Shown piece after piece: positions 12,776 to 25,397 of a DNA stretch of 64,000 bases. This DNA comes from Phoronis australis. Its lineage: Eukaryota; Phoronida; Phoronidae. Where the stretch lies: positions 1,190,063 to 1,254,062 of the forward strand of contig NMRA01000027.1 in NCBI GenBank assembly GCA_002633005.1. Reading direction: 5' to 3'. Made by a program: the position numbers and the translations under genes. How positions within the stretch are numbered: position 1 is the stretch's first letter; each line of letters begins with the position of its first letter. The notes under the pieces are model-generated. The model was not told where the DNA came from, ran no database searches, and worked only from the letters and a program-made list of their open reading frames with translations.

Positions 12776-14577
12776 AGTTTTCTAGAATTTCACAGTTTCA
12801 TGACAACTGTAATCTAAAGATGAAGAGCTGTGTCCTAGTCCTATCAATCAAGTGGTTAGTTTACACAACACATTGATACTACACTGATTACCTGTTGATT
12901 GTTCTATTGGTGTGTTTGCCTATCTTAAGTGGCTTGTTTTCATCAACTGATACAGTCTGTATGATCACCACCTACTTCTTATATTTCACTCCTGAATTGG
13001 GGACCAGTCTGGCAAATTGACTCTTGGCACCTCAGTCTCGGGGAAACGTCATTGTGGATGCCAGGCATTCAGCAAAAGCCAAGCACAGATTTGCAATTCA
13101 TTTGAGAAAAATCCACTTACTGATATAGGGAAGTTTGTAATTTGTTACCAGAGCGGGATCCTAAGCTGAAATTTGACGTACCTTCGGGAGGATTCAGGGC
13201 ACTTGGTGCTGACTGTGGTATCTGCAACCTATTCACCAATTCAACTTACAGTTGCATTAAATACTGGGCATCATATGCAAACAAATGGCTAAACATTTGG
13301 ATGCCAGACAATCAGCTTAGTATAGCAAGGACAAACATGTAAATCAAAAACAGGCAAACTAAGTGAGAATGGGTTTATGTTCAGTTGGTATCAGTATGTT
13401 TTCGTGGACAACATGGCCATCGTTCAGGAATCTTTCCTGAACTGATATACAGGGCACTCAGATTACCGAACTAGACGACAATAGTCAATGATTCTGTGAT
13501 TTCGACATAGATACAATATTGTGTTCAAAAGGCTTGAAGTTTGATAACACAAAAGTGGAAAACATTATAACATGCAGGTCACTTAATTTGGTATACATTC
13601 AAGTGTTTGATTAGAGCAACCCCTTCCTGTCTCGTATCTGTAGCCACATGAACACAGAGTAATGACACAGTCATTCTTAAGCTTATCACCATGTTACAAC
13701 CAGACTGGTTTGTCATTTGTAATTTTAATACAAATAAAGTTTCACTGACTTACAATGCAGACATAACTGATAGCTCTCCTTCATGGAGTGATACCAGAAT
13801 CTCTGCTATTATAATTCTCACCATGGCAACTGTAGTTACAATTAGGAAAAATTAAATAGAGTGTAATTGAATACCTTTAGCATCACTTAAAAAAAAAAAG
13901 TGCAGGTGGTCTGATGTCATTTGCGGTGCATCAGACGTGCGCAGGCCTCATGGTTGGGCCCATTAGCATCACTTCCCTTTATAATTCTTTTTACTGAGGA
14001 AAAATTTGACTGAGAGAAAATTCAGCTGTTGTTGGTGCAGGACAGCACAGACATATTCAGACAAATGGTTAAAAGTTTGGTGCCATGTCACTTTCCTTGT
14101 GTAGTGTTTGATGTCAACTTCTGGTGGCAGCACGTGTACTTAGTCGGTATGTTTTATCTTTCAACTGCAAGTCCACACTGAGCTTGCATTTTCCAGTGTT
14201 ATTAATGAAATTGTGAGTCAAGGGGATTAGGGAGTTTTTCTGGAGTTGGAAACCAAGAGAATTGCCAGTATGAGTTTTGTTTTGGATTGTAAATACTTGG
14301 CTTGGGTGTGCAATATGTGCAAACAATCGCTGAGTCTGGTAAGAAGTCCATAATTTTGGACATCTGACCCTCATTTTATATTTCTTTTGCAGATTCATTC
14401 CATTGTTTTAAAATACCACAGGGATTCATTTCAACGAACTACTTTCATTTGTATCACAATTTCGGACATCCTCTCTAATACTTATACAAATAAACAATAG
14501 AATATTCAATGTCTGAAATTCAGTCAGTCATTATCACATTTTTAGGTTTTTTAGACCTCATCAGAAAGTTTCTGCAT
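12776..14577. other. non-coding sequence
   Basis: No gene is supported. A short A-tract near 13889-13899 followed by a GC-richer stretch (13900-13970) could be a retroposon junction, but no ends could be defined. Confidence 0.45.
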
Positions 14578-15005
14578 TAAGCCAAATATATACAAAACTA
14601 TAAATTTTAACTCAGTGAAAGTACGCATTTTCTAAAAGTACAAGCTTCTTTATAATTTGGCTTTTTGACTTTATGCCAGTCTGCCATAATTCAGGTCTTG
14701 TAATCGGGTGTTTTTAGTAAATTTATCAAATCAGAGAGACACAGACTTAACAAAATTTGGTATCAAGATGAACAAACTTCATTTGATAAGAAATTTTAAG
14801 ATGGAGTCTCAAAAACTATTACAAATTTCTTAGTTATTTCATTTGTTTTATGCAACTTATTGTTTTTTGTGAAAATCATGAAAGTCCTCTTCTTATAGGC
14901 CATCTTGCAAAAGTGGGACATTTAAAAATAATTCCTACCAAAGTTTTGGAGAATTTTGCATAAATAATACCTGAAAGCTCCATAGGTAAATGACATTGTG
15001 TTTAA
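14578..15005 (+). repeat. dispersed intronic repeat family, copy
   Basis: The copy begins with a 'gccaaatata' head. It contains the words ttttgactt..ccagtctgccat, ggagtctcaaaaa, atcatgaaagtcct and gtgggacatttaaaaata, which recur in the same order at 37779, 39161 and 51841, and inverted at 28745. It is non-coding and its class is unknown. Confidence 0.6.
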
Positions 15006-16372
15006 TCATGGTAATGTTAAAGAGTTCTTTTAGAAGTAATTTGTTCGAGGACATGTTTTCAATTGGTTGATAATTTGTTAGACAAACTATCCCCATTTTG
15101 CCCTAGTTTGTCACCTGAATAAACCTATATGTCGAACCTGTAATGCAGAGGCCATGGTATGCATTGGTGGAACTTGAATGCCGTTGGTGCGGGGGTGGGA
15201 TTGACAACCATTTTTCAGAAGAGAGCCAGTGGTGATTTACAATTTGTGTTGCCTGTGATACATTCTGATTGTGCCCGGGGCTTCTGTGTACTTAGTAAGG
15301 AAGTAATACGGTCACCGTAGTTCTCCTGAAGCATTTTTCAATGGAATTGATGTCTTCTCTTCTGTTGGATTTGGAAGGCTGCATTACACAACAAATATTG
15401 TTTTCTGAAACTAATACAGTTTTGTGTGTGTTGCTGGTGACATGGTTGCATGTATGGACTTGTAATTTATCTTGTGATATGACAGTAATGACATATTTTA
15501 GGGTAAATATCAGCCTTGTTATTTTCCTTTGATAATCACATTTTGCATTTCCAACTGAAGAAGTTTGACATTCGCATGTCAAGTAGCAGCACAATACACA
15601 ACTTCATTGGCGTTTTTAATGCCACATGTTCCAGCCAGATAACACACACTTCAATGAGTCTCACAATAGCCTCTCATCCAGTGCATCAGCATTTTCCTCT
15701 AGCCAGGAATCCTGTCTTCCTATTTGCTCTCTGGTCCTTATCTCAGTTCAGATAGCCACTCCAACTCCATAGTGCATTATGCTGGACTTGAAGAAGTCAA
15801 TTAAAAGGATTACTGGTAGGAATTAAGCCCTAGGGCTACAGGCTTTCATGCCATCCCCTCAACACTTCACTGACGATGAATAGGAAGTCTTTGCAGTGGC
15901 ACATGGTGTACCACCCTTGACTGGTGTTCAGGTGGAAATGTTCATCTGTCTTATAGGTGAGTAGTGAAACCCTCTCCTTTGTTTCGTTTTGGGTTTGAGG
16001 ATTTTCTTTTCGCTGATGCAAATCACTGGCGGTTGTTCTTTTGTCATTGTCGATAAGTGTTGAGGTTCTGTTGGTTGGGTCCTGTGCTGCCTGTGCTGTG
16101 TTCTATGGCATTATGATGAAATGTGTTTCATCTGGTGTTGCACGGCTGTGAGCAGTTTTCATGTATACTTTAATGCACAATACACCCAAAAGTAATCTTA
16201 CTAAATGAATCAGAATTTCTTGTTTTGCGTCATGGCATTTCCATTGTCATGTTAAGCAACTTACATGCAAGCTAAATGTGATGAAAACTAGATTCTATTT
16301 CAGAAATGATGACTTATAAGGGTCCTTGCTCAACCAAGGGGAAAGGTGTCTGTGTGTCGTGGAATGCCATAG
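15006..16372. other. non-coding sequence
   Basis: No frame has coding character and no RNA gene was seen. The two overlapping open frames around 15341-15755 have no recognisable family features. Confidence 0.45.
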
Positions 16373-16477
16373 TTTGGTTGAAGGGTGAATTACTGTGGTC
16401 ACTACCATTTGGTTGAAGGGTGAATTACTGTGGTCACTACCATTTGGTTGAAGGGTGAATTACTGTGGTCACTACCA
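16373..16477 (+). repeat. 35-bp direct repeat, three copies
   Basis: Three essentially identical units (16373, 16408, 16443) each begin tttggttgaagggtgaatta. Their near identity indicates a recent tandem expansion. Confidence 0.9.
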
Positions 16478-18760
16478 TTCCCATCCATGTTGCCATCTCT
16501 CATTGCCATTGCCTCAAATATCCAAAAGCATGGTTTTGCAGAAGATATTCTAACCTTGAAAGTGATATTTGATCATTGAATGGGAATTCTTAGGCCTGAT
16601 GATGGAATGACGTGTGATTTTTAAATATTTTCATAAGGGAATGGGGCCCGATATTTGCCCTAAGGTCGAGGCATCATGGGCCGTGGTTGTTAGTGAGGAC
16701 CATATCAGAAAAATTTGCCTGTTGATCAGTTGACTCCAGGGCCTCCAATATATAGGTCAAGTTAGAGGACCTGTGGGTGACGTTACGTTTTCTCACCGTG
16801 TCCAATTCAAGTTTTTAGGGCTCAGTAAGCTTTCACATTTTATTTTGTCAGCTGGAAGGGTTTGTCGAGATGCCAACTGAACAAAATATCAAGAATCTAC
16901 CTTGATATTTTTGTTTCATAATATGCAGGCCTAAGGTGCGCAGTCAATGAAGTGTTCAATTTTCGGCAAATGGAAGAACAGGTTACATCAAAAGTAAAGG
17001 AATAAAATTGCCACCAGGGGGCACAGCAGTGGTCAGCAGTAGTTTTAGAAATGCACCGTGTTTCATCGACACATGTAAATTTCATTAGGACATAAAGTCA
17101 TTGCGATTGCTTAGCTTTGGTGTGGTGCATAAAATTGAGCAATTTTTGTCTAGCCACGGGAATAATATGCATTGCAAAGTTTTGTAAAACAGCAATGCAG
17201 ACCAAATGATCATTATTTTTCAATATTTGCGACCTAACAATAAATTCAATGTCTGTCAGTGATCAAGGATGTTGTAGGAAGGTAACCATTCTTGGTAGAG
17301 GGGCGCAGAACTTGAAACTTTGCTGCAACCCCTAGTCACCATCACATTTACCAATATGACACTCCGCATCGCCACCAAAGTTTTGCCGAGGACACAGTGA
17401 AATGTTTTGGGTACATGTGCTAAGTTGAATATTTACAACCTGAGCTGTGATGTCATCGGGCGTTAGCGAACTGACAAATATCCCGCAATCGATTTAGAAA
17501 ATAAAGGCAGCCATGCTGGTTGAACATTTGGAAAAAAGTCCTCGTAATTTGATTGAGACAAACGTGTGGTAGGCAATTAATTAATGATTAACATTGTACA
17601 CAGTTATCATGGCAGCCATTGTCTTTGGATTCGTTGACTCGCATACATCTTTGACTGCTTTGTTTTGAAACAGAAATTGCCAGGCTGTATCTCTGTTTCA
17701 GAATCTAATAAAAGACAAAGCTAATCATTCAGTTCTTCGGGGATTTTTAGAATTAATGGCATCACTTACGGAAGTGTGTGAGCATTAGATTAGTATGATA
17801 TTTGGTATCACTGTCGCAGTGTCAGTCTTGGTTTTCTGTGGATTTGGAATATTAAAAACTGCGTAGTAAAAGTAGTTTTAAAGCACAGTTTAGTATAGTC
17901 AACATGTCCGCCAGGTGTGTAAGCAAGCACAAGGTGAGTATGTGTGAGTGGCGTTGTCTCATTCAACCAACAAATAGAGAACTCTAACTTGTTTATTTAT
18001 AATTTAGCAATCAGTTGGATCCACATGTGTTTCTTTATGTTGCTAAATTAGTTTATTGTATTAGTAAGCTTGGTAAGCTATTTCTAGACTGTGTTGGTAC
18101 ACAGCAGCTATGACTATGATACAACTGTAGTTTAACTGGTCATTTTGGGAAAAAATACCTTAACTGCGACCTTTTAAATGTGTTTTTAAATTGTCAGTTT
18201 TAAAAACAAAATAGAGCCTCACGTCAAAACAGATTGCTTGTGCACATCACAGGCCAAATTGACAGATTGTGATGGGTATACTTTCTTACCTTATCATTTC
18301 ATAAAGCTGTTCACTCTCATAGTTTATTACGGTAGCTTATCTGTCTCAGCACAATTCTAAGACCCGTTTCAGCTGCTATCAACATTTGACCCACCCATTT
18401 TATATTAAAATTTTTATCGCTGTTGGCTTATTCCTGTTTGAATAGTAAATAGTTATAATTCGTAAGTGGATTCAAACCCTGCTTTTGGACAAGTCCAGAA
18501 ATGACAAGGGTGCACCATTTTAAGGGGCATCGTAACTTATATTGTCCAGTTAAAAATTGCTGTGGCCTCCCTTGCCGTGTCTTACATCAACCAGTGAAAT
18601 AAGAGAAGGAAACGTGCTATGCAATTTTTTCGAATTTTATAACAGAATTATATGATTGGCACTATCAGGCCGTTAAAAGCTTGCCAACTATGTCATCAAC
18701 ATAAATGAATAAAGGAACAATGGCAAATAGAGATTTACCGAGTAGAAAAGGGTACATTGC
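16478..18760. other. non-coding sequence with no confirmed exon
   Basis: No gene is supported. A short ATG frame at 17904-17933 ends at a strong donor, but its phase does not fit the next recognised exon. Confidence 0.4.
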
Positions 18761-18761
18761 A

Positions 18762-19130
18762 CTGTGGTATAGTACAGTGTAGTGCAGTATGATACAATAC
18801 TATGTAGTATAGTTTAGCACTGCACTGTATGATGTAATAAATTAGTATAGCACATAGCAGTGTACAGAAAGATACAGTATATTATAGTATGCTACAATAA
18901 AGTTTGATATAATGCTATAATGTACTGTATGACTATGCATCCATACTCGAGCATAGTGTCGATTGATGCAATACATCGCAGTATATTACAACTTAGTGCA
19001 GTGTAGTAGAGTATGGTGCAATGCTATACAGTACAGTATAACAGTGTACAGTATGATACATTTATTAGTATAGCACAGTGCACCATGATACAATGCATGA
19101 CAGTGTAGCGCAGTGTGATATAATACTATA
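18762..19130. repeat. degenerate short-period tandem array (cagta/gtata words)
   Basis: About 370 bp is built almost entirely from overlapping words such as agtgcagtat, gatacaatac and gtatagtaca, with a period near 5 bases and much divergence. It looks like an old decayed microsatellite. Confidence 0.75.
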
Positions 19131-21765
19131 TAGGGCCCCTGGCCAACCAATTAGAGAAAGGTCCCTATGCCTTGTGAGAGAGTAGTGGAAAAATTCAATT
19201 GCCAATTTCGCCAAAGCACTATTGGGTGGTTTCTTAAGTATACTGTAGAAATGTGCCTGTCAAAGTACAAACTTGGAAAAAACAGATGATGGTGAAATCT
19301 GATAAAAGAATCTGCCCATGGGGAAACCATTGTTTTTATATAACATATCTCGCAATATTTTATGACTCGGACAGTGACGAACTATGCTTATAAAATATTT
19401 CTTTTCATTATTGGTATGAGATCCGTGGCCAAATAAAACACATAACACGAAACAACAACATCAGCTAGATTAAAATTGCTGACTGTTTACCAAAACACAT
19501 TTTGTGGCCAAACTGATCTATTACCAGTCAACGACTGACCCATATCCGTGTTCTGTAGGCTTGTAACTACAATGATAGGGGTTACATGCTTTGTGAGGTA
19601 TATCTGGTGGACAAAGGTCATCTCTGTAGATTTTTTTATTTTCATATTTGCAAATAATTTATGGCTACTGTTGCTGATTGGCTATTGGGGGATATTTTAA
19701 AATGGCTTCGTGTAACAGTTTCCAATCTAAACTGGGCCCACTGGAAATGTGCAAATGTTTCCAAGTGAAGCCGGGAAATTTGCCAGCCATTGTATTTTTC
19801 TATCAACTTTTCTGACCGCAGCTGTGCTATAATGCATAAGGATATGTCCCGGTGTCTTGTGCGATTTTACATTTTCACGATTTTCTTGTGTCTGCGAAAC
19901 TCCAGCCTGGTCTTGAACAGAATGTATTCACCCACAAGGCCAATAACTAACCCTGCTGGCATACTCATTGTGTCACTCACCATGTATTCAGGTCAATGAT
20001 TTGCTTTATGTTTGACCAACACTTTTCACACAATGCCACCCTACCATAGCTGGTGTTATGAAACTAAATTAACCCCTACTATTATACCCTGCCAGGATAT
20101 TGTTAGGCATTGTGGCTACACTGGCTGTGTGTCAGGTTCCTAGTTTATCTAGCCTTGATTGTGCTGGAGCGAGGTGTTTTTGTTTTGGTATTTCACATGC
20201 ACTGTGTTACTCAACTTCTGAATTGCACGCGTTTCGTTTGAACGGGTTCATGCCTGGGAATTTTCGTCATCGTTGTTCCTACGGCCTGGTGTTTTGTACC
20301 TGTCTGTATAGGTGAGGTATAGACGCAGCATTGTCGGTGTAGACTGGGATAATATTTGTACAAACTTGTTGTCACTTGCTGTCTGCTACGTGAGCTGTGG
20401 TTAGCAGCTATAGAGCCACATAGATATTCACATAGATGTGGGAAGGTTTCTTAATTTTCAGTAGTCTTCTGAAAAATTGGATAATGCAACTTTCTGACTA
20501 TTGGTGGCGACTTGGACTATAAAACACGGGTCCGAGGTGGTGACTACATGTGTTAGAAAGACTGAATTAGGTCAGTTGGGGCTTGCACCGAACAGTTGAA
20601 GGTGTGGTATACGCAACACCTGCAGCTTCTTAAATAGACTATTAGAGTGTTAGCAAGTGTCACTTAGTGATAAGATCTCTTCATTTAAACAGTTCTTGGC
20701 TTCTGGTACTTAAGGAGTTGATTTATCCAAATTGGCAGGAATTGGTGTGGTCACAGCCATCAGAGTGTGAGCTCACAATGGTAAGATGATGATAGTGTAA
20801 GATCTTGCACTGGCAAAATGATCCTATCCTCAAGAAACATGTTTTGGTCTCCTTATTCTAACTTACATTCCAACTTTTAAGTTGTTTGGATGTAAGTTAA
20901 AACATCTCTGAATGATAGAACATGTGCCTTTTCTTTACGTTTTTCCTGCTTGTCTGAGGCATTTTCAAAGAAAATGATAGATCCTGATTGTCAGATCAAA
21001 GTTAAATCCACTTTACGACTTTGCAGTGAAGTGTTGGGTTGAAGTGGGCAGTTTCGCCGTTAGTATTAATTTAGTATTAAATTGAGAATTGCTAACTTTG
21101 TTGGAAGAGGTCATAGACAGTGATGGCGGCTGCTGTGTTAGACATTAACTATTTTACTTTTCTAAGCAATCAATTTTGTTTATTATATATGTTAGCTCAG
21201 GATCCTTGTTACTGAAAATTATTATGCATTGAACTTTTCAATAAGTATTCTGAATTGAAATTAGGAATATGTCATTGCTGTTTTGTAATAACCCTTTACT
21301 TGTCACTCCTTAGGAACTTGTTATGTGGTCCTCTTGTTCAGTGTCCTCAAATGCGATTGATTTTTCAGAAGCGGTCTGAATTTTTAAACATGCTTGAAAT
21401 TTCCTGGTGTGTTTGATGCATTCCAATATAAACAGTGCGAAAAGTGAAGCAAAGTTTTCTTTAGGGGCTGTTAACTTTTGTTGAAAATTTGTTGGTAAAA
21501 TTGAATTTCACTGTTCCGCCATGTCGTGTTCTACATAGAACCATTACCTAATCCTCTTGCAGTAAATTATTAATCTTGTTTCATTCTGATGTAGTGGTGT
21601 TCTTTTATGGTTGTGTGATCCATTTGTTAGTTTTACTATTGAGCAAACCAGACTGGATGTCAGTTTAGTCACTATTAGTAACTGTTGGCTATTAGCTGGG
21701 GTTGAAAAGTTTATCTTGTATTTTTTGTTGTTTTGTCTAATGGAATTGATGTTGACTCATTGTCA
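19131..21765. other. non-coding sequence upstream of the first recognised exons
   Basis: No supported gene. A frame with an ATG near 20250 reaches a donor-like gtgagg near 20312, but only in phase 2 and without family similarity. Nothing else is recognised. Confidence 0.4.
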
Positions 21766-21842
21766 ATGTGCAAGGAATTAAGGCAGCATATACGTACCCT
21801 GGTACCCCTCAGCCTGCACTGTTCTGAAAGGTATGACTTGGG
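21766..21842 (+). CDS. candidate first coding exon (unconfirmed)
   Basis: An ATG at 21766 opens a frame with higher GC than its surroundings. It ends at a possible donor (cttgg|gtagta) in phase 1, which is what the exon at 22037 requires. The joined frame would begin MCKELRQHIRT and read through a Gly codon into RRDYLSRSE. The implied intron is only 194 nt and the donor is not the strongest. The translation does not resemble the human supervillin N-terminus (MKRKERIARR). The true start may instead lie further upstream or outside the window. Confidence 0.22.
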
Positions 21843-22036
21843 TAGTAATAAGTATAAATCGCTTACAAATTACTTCCACACGAGTAATTCGTTGAAAATG
21901 ACCAATTTAGATTCAAGGAGACTGTTGTACTAGAATTCACGTCATAAAACACTCCCTTGTTGCACCATCATGTATGGCCTCGTGAACCAAATCACCTTTG
22001 TTATTTGTTTTGTCATAAGCTGTCATTTCGTTACAG

Positions 22037-22129
22037 GCAGACGTGATTACCTGAGTCGGTCGGAGTCCCTGGGCACATACAGTCCTTCTTACCTGAGGTC
22101 ACGGCGCGACTCCGACTCGCACAGTTCAA
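22037..22129 (+). CDS. SVIL: supervillin-like protein, exon 1 of the recognised series
   Basis: Acceptor ttacag and donor caa|gtgagt bound a 93-nt exon that starts with two bases of a split codon and ends with one (phase 1). It encodes a Ser/Arg/Tyr-rich stretch containing RRDYLSRSESLG and SYLRSRRDSDSH, similar in composition to the next exon. A second acceptor four bases downstream (gcag|acg) would change the incoming phase to 2. No domain is expected here; the family's N-terminal region is disordered. It is assigned to the gene by phase continuity into the next exons, not by direct similarity. Confidence 0.6.
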
Positions 22130-24102
22130 GTGAGTTTTGTTACCTCAGCATTTAACATGTTATTGTATACCCCCACACACAACATACTATATATCCAGAG
22201 TTCCGTGAAAGGTTTTCATGAAGTTCGGGAAACAGATATCGACTAAGAAGATGACTCCACCTTCTTGTGTTTGTATTCTGTGCCACCTGGTGGCATGTTT
22301 TCCTGTTTTCAAGCCTCTCTCAGCCAAACCAACCTAAGGGTGATTATGAAAATTGGTGCTGGTCTTCCTCCAGTGAAGAAGATGGCTGACGACACTTTTT
22401 GGATGGCTCCAACTACTGTGGCGACTCCTAGTGCCATCCGCGGCTGTATGTCATGAACCCTTTGCAAGTGCATTTCTATGAAAGTGACAACGAAGGGTGA
22501 TGACTTTTGGTGAGATGGATCCGACTGCCTCTTTGATCCATGGTAGCAATTAAAAAAAACATTTCCTCTGTAGTTTTGGAGTTCCTTGATGGATCTTTGT
22601 GGAGTTTGGCAAGTAGGTTTCTATTATTGAGGAGATGACTTCTTCCCAATTTCGAATAACCTCCACAAACTATACAATATGCCATTTAGTGGCCAGTTTT
22701 ATTAATTTTGAGCCAGATGGTTCTGACTACTTTGGCCCCGGTGGCACTTTTTTTTCTAATCTGTGGCTGTATCCCGCCAAGCTTGTGTAGGACTAAAATT
22801 TGACTGGTGTATTCATAGGAACGTGACAACAGATGAGAACAGTTTCTGGGTGGATCCGATTGCCGTTGTGCCCCCTTGTTACTCCATATTTTGTGAATGG
22901 TTAATTGCTGTCTTGCTCTTGTTGTTAACAATGCTATTTGGTAATTGATGGTATGATAATGCTGTACTTGGAACTTCATGTGCCACAAAGGCAAAGCTCT
23001 CTTTTATCATATTTATAAGTCAGCTAAAATACCAAAATCAATTTAGTTTTAATGCTATGAATGAAGTCTTGCTATAATTATCATTTTTTACTTTGTTATG
23101 TCGGACCTGAAATTCTGGATAGTAAGTTTAGCATATGATTTCATCTATCAACAATTGTTTGCTCAAAACGCAGTGAATGGGTTGGTGGTGCTAATAAATA
23201 ACGGTCACACCTTTTGATTCGGAATAAATTTAGAGCAGAGAGCGGTTCATCAGCACAGGGACGTTTGTGTGACAATGGACACACGTGATTTACCTGTCTT
23301 GATTGAAGGGATTTCTACAGGCAGGCCCTATTTGCTTCATCCACGACACTTAGCAAATTTCGAGTTCACCTTTCCTGAGTTTTTCATTTTTCTAGTTTCC
23401 AAATCCTTGGCTACAATCAATCAATTTTTGTCAAGTGTTATTTTACGAGTGTGCTACAGATACAATCTTAGGAATAGGGTTAAATTATCTCAATGCCCTT
23501 CCATACTTCATGTTCAGTTGCTGCCAGCCTGACACATGTTTCTAACAAAGTGTTTAACCCGTGTGATTACTTACCCTAACACATGATCCCCTGCCGCAGT
23601 GTAAATAGTCCCCCACAAAAGCATTCTGCATTCTGTGAAGAAGTCACCTTACACCTTGGGCTAATGTTACCTGTAACACCATAGACTTGTAACCTCCTGT
23701 AGGGGTCATTGGTCTGAAACTAGGTCTCTTTTTTCAATTTTTGTTGAGTTGAATTGTCCTGTATGAAGGGCCTCGTCTTCATCTGAAATCAATAGGCTTG
23801 TAATTGTGATCCTGCCCATGCATTTCTATGCATTCGGAATTTAAATTTGATACTCGTTTGTCGACTCTAAAATTTTGAACGTCTGTTTGTATGTTTACAA
23901 ACGTTTCTTAATTTTTAAGAGCATGGTATGTTAGTCTGTTTATAATTATATTATGCCTCATTATGTATTGCTATTTACATTTGATAGCATAACGATTCAT
24001 TAGAATTTATTTTTATTGTGCATTAGTTTTGGGATGTTGAAATTTATAACTAGTGGTTGTCACTTGCCAGCTTGTCACCAGGTTCATCAATACATTTTCC
24101 AG
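22130..24102 (+). other. intron 1
   Basis: Phase-1 intron. Around 22370-22890 it contains two or three diverged copies of a motif built from 'gtgacaac', 'tttttggatgg' and 'ggatccgactgcc' (near 22390, 22490 and 22825), an old local duplication. No alternative exon is supported. Confidence 0.5.
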
Positions 24103-24562
24103 GAGCACCAATATCCAAGTCAACCACTTTCGATTACGCCGACCTTGGCTCTTCCCACTCATCTCACAGCTCTGCCTACATCCCGCGTAGCTATAGTGAC
24201 CTCCCGACCTACGCGACCAGCTCGCCTTCTTACTCGAGGATAAAGAACGCGACTCACTACAAGTCCAACCCTAACGTCACTCCTTCTTCAGCATACACAC
24301 ATTACACAAGTTGTAGTTCGAGGCAGCCGTCGAGCTACGAGCTTGTGCATTCACCGAGTTATTCCTCACATCAGTCCCCACGCTACGCACCTAGTTATTC
24401 ATCACCGAGGGATCCCTCCTCTTCCAGTGATGTGAGGGCATATTCACACGTGAGACAGCTGGGTTATACTCCGTCGAACCGTACAAACATGTCTTCGAGG
24501 GCAACAGACCGAAGTGCTCGTCAGAGTAGTCGGAGTTCAGGTGCTGATAGCACTAAGACAAG
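24103..24562 (+). CDS. SVIL: supervillin-like protein, exon 2 (Ser/Tyr-rich)
   Basis: A 460-nt exon between acceptor tttccag and donor acaag|gtgagt. The incoming codon AGA is completed across intron 1 and the outgoing phase is 2. It encodes about 153 residues extremely rich in Ser, Tyr, Pro and Arg, with many S-x-S-Y and SPSYS-type words (for example SSPSYSRIKN, YAPSYSSPRD, RQSSRSSGAD). This predicts a disordered, heavily phosphorylatable segment. Human supervillin has a Ser-rich disordered N-terminal half, but no one-to-one match was recognised for this exon. Confidence 0.75.
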
Positions 24563-25397
24563 GTGAGTTAAAAAAATCACTTGATGTTTTCATGGTTAGC
24601 CTATAAATAATCTATTCAAAATGTCTGAACTGTTCTCTAGGTGACCACCAGCAGTAGGAGCAGCTACTGCTGGTTATAAATGTCAATTTTTCCACACCGC
24701 AACAATGTACCGTATGTTGGGGCAAAGTCACAAACTTCAAATGAACCAAGTTTGTGACAGTAAATCCTCTCCTTGTAACAAGCAGTGCATGCTAACTACT
24801 AGTAACTGTTGGAGAGAATCAGTACCACGGAGTTCTACTCCAAAGCATCACCCAAGACAATGAGTTTTCCCATAGATGGCACTGCATGGGGCATTAACCA
24901 TCACTGTCTTAATTGTGTGGTCACATAATCTATACCAACCATCACACAATCAGTGCTTGTTAAGCAAGTAAATGCTTGAAAATACAAGTGGAAAAAGTAA
25001 AATATGAGTGGAAAGTTGACCTCACTCATATCAGTGGGTGCCAAACAGACTTTCAGCTTTTTTGGTCTCCACTCTTTACGAGTCCAAATCCGTGAATCCT
25101 AGTGGCAAATATGCCATCCATTTTATTTTTGAGTTGCCTGTGTTGGGCGCTGTCAATGGATTGAACCCAACCTTTTATAGAAAGACATGGGCTTTTACGG
25201 CCGCCAGTGCCAGTTTCCTTTAAATTTGTTCACAGAGTGGTACTTAGTACAAAATAAAGCAGGATTTTTAATCCTCATTTTCATTAAAATTGATAATGTG
25301 CTCATTTGATTTTTTTGCAATGGATAAAGCTTATCAAATGCTTTGCTTTGCTCAGTGTGGAATTTGGATAAACTTGTTCAACCCTACTTGTTTGCAG
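24563..25397 (+). other. intron 2
   Basis: Phase-2 intron with no additional exon or repeat recognised. The acceptor tract tacttgtttgcag is good. Confidence 0.6.

Noticed and set aside
17904-17933. Short ATG frame (MSARCVSKHK) ending in a strong donor, as a first coding exon
   Set aside because: It ends in phase 0, and joining it to the exon at 22037 in that phase runs into a stop at once. No compatible next exon was found.
20100-20315. 71-codon frame ending at a donor-like gtgagg as an upstream exon
   Set aside because: Phase 2 fits only the secondary acceptor at 22041, the Cys-rich translation has no resemblance to the protein, and there is no acceptor support.
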